A stretch of 64,000 nucleotides of DNA, from the NCBI GenBank assembly GCA_038503075.1, contig JBCAML010000021.1:744001-808000 (forward strand), written 5' to 3'. The DNA is from Gyromitra esculenta (taxonomy: Eukaryota > Ascomycota > Pezizomycetes > Pezizales > Discinaceae). The notes under the pieces were generated by a model, which was not told where the DNA came from, searched no databases, and saw only the letters and a list, made by a program, of their open reading frames with translations. Shown one piece after another: positions 63,948-64,000 of this stretch (position 1 is its first letter; every line of letters begins with the position of its first letter). The position numbers and the translations under genes are program-made.

Positions 63948-64000
63948 GCCTCGTTAGAGGTATTTGCTGCCTCTAAGGCGAAAAACTGAGGAGGGAGAGG
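63938..64000 (-). CDS. gag: Element F gag C-terminus (partial)
   Basis: The last ~20 residues, PLPPQFFALEAANTSNEALN, then TAG. The remainder is outside the window. Confidence 0.8.
   Translation of the reverse strand, partial: PLPPQFFALEAANTSNEALN

Larger units (their letters stand above)
59426..64000 (-). mobile_element. Element F: chromovirus, 5' part beyond window
   Basis: 3' LTR at 59426-59846, pol from 59825 to ~63947, and the gag C-terminus at 63938-64000. It interrupts element E after ATGAT. Pol is one frame if the solo LTR at 61890-62296 (plus its 5-bp duplication) is removed and one TGA ignored. Confidence 0.9.

Overview
The window looks like nuclear DNA of a filamentous ascomycete (Pezizomycotina). 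Genes carry several short GT-AG introns of about 45-105 bp, intergenic spacers are AT-rich, and conserved fungal housekeeping genes sit beside Ty3/gypsy chromodomain retrotransposons and Tc1/mariner remnants. I cannot place it below that rank. All gene models were built by hand from splice signals and reading frame.

Layout. 1-7.7 kb is a compact gene block: a small ankyrin-repeat protein (-), RNA polymerase III subunit Rpc11 (+), ribosomal protein uL13/Rpl16 (-), an ALKBH6-type dioxygenase (+) and a Dfg10/SRD5A3-type polyprenol reductase (-). From 7.7 to 16.8 kb the only gene is an intronless endonuclease/exonuclease/phosphatase protein, followed by a retroposon-like repeat with its own target duplication. 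16.85-21.78 kb is a long Gln-rich gene, probably Mediator subunit Med15. 22-29 kb is gene-poor with a decayed Tc1/mariner copy and two roughly 110-bp SINE-like copies. 29.4-34.1 kb holds a nucleoside hydrolase with an 8-nt microexon, two adjacent fold-back elements and a ferric-reductase-type flavocytochrome.

From 35.6 kb to the end is a nested retrotransposon cluster, nearly all on the minus strand. The oldest layer is a Tc1/mariner transposase gene split into pieces. It was hit by a complete chromovirus (element 1, 36316-42171), several solo LTRs and element B. Element C sits in B, D and E in C, F in E, and a solo LTR in F. Five-bp target duplications fix most boundaries.

The most interesting content is the expression and priming machinery of this chromovirus family. 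(1) A T-TTA-AAC slippery heptamer lies directly before the gag stop in all four copies that show it, followed after exactly 6 nt by a 9-bp hairpin with a constant 14-nt loop; element F carries compensatory base changes, which points to -1 programmed frameshifting. (2) There is no tRNA-like primer site. The 9 nt beside the 5' LTR are complementary to a motif (AAGCAACGT) at the likely transcript start, as in Tf1-type self-priming. (3) A U5 hairpin has five different perfectly paired 6-bp stems around a constant 5-nt loop. (4) The LTR ends are TTTC...GAGA rather than TG...CA. Element 1 has about 98% identical LTRs and, among the defects I could see, only one nonsense codon.
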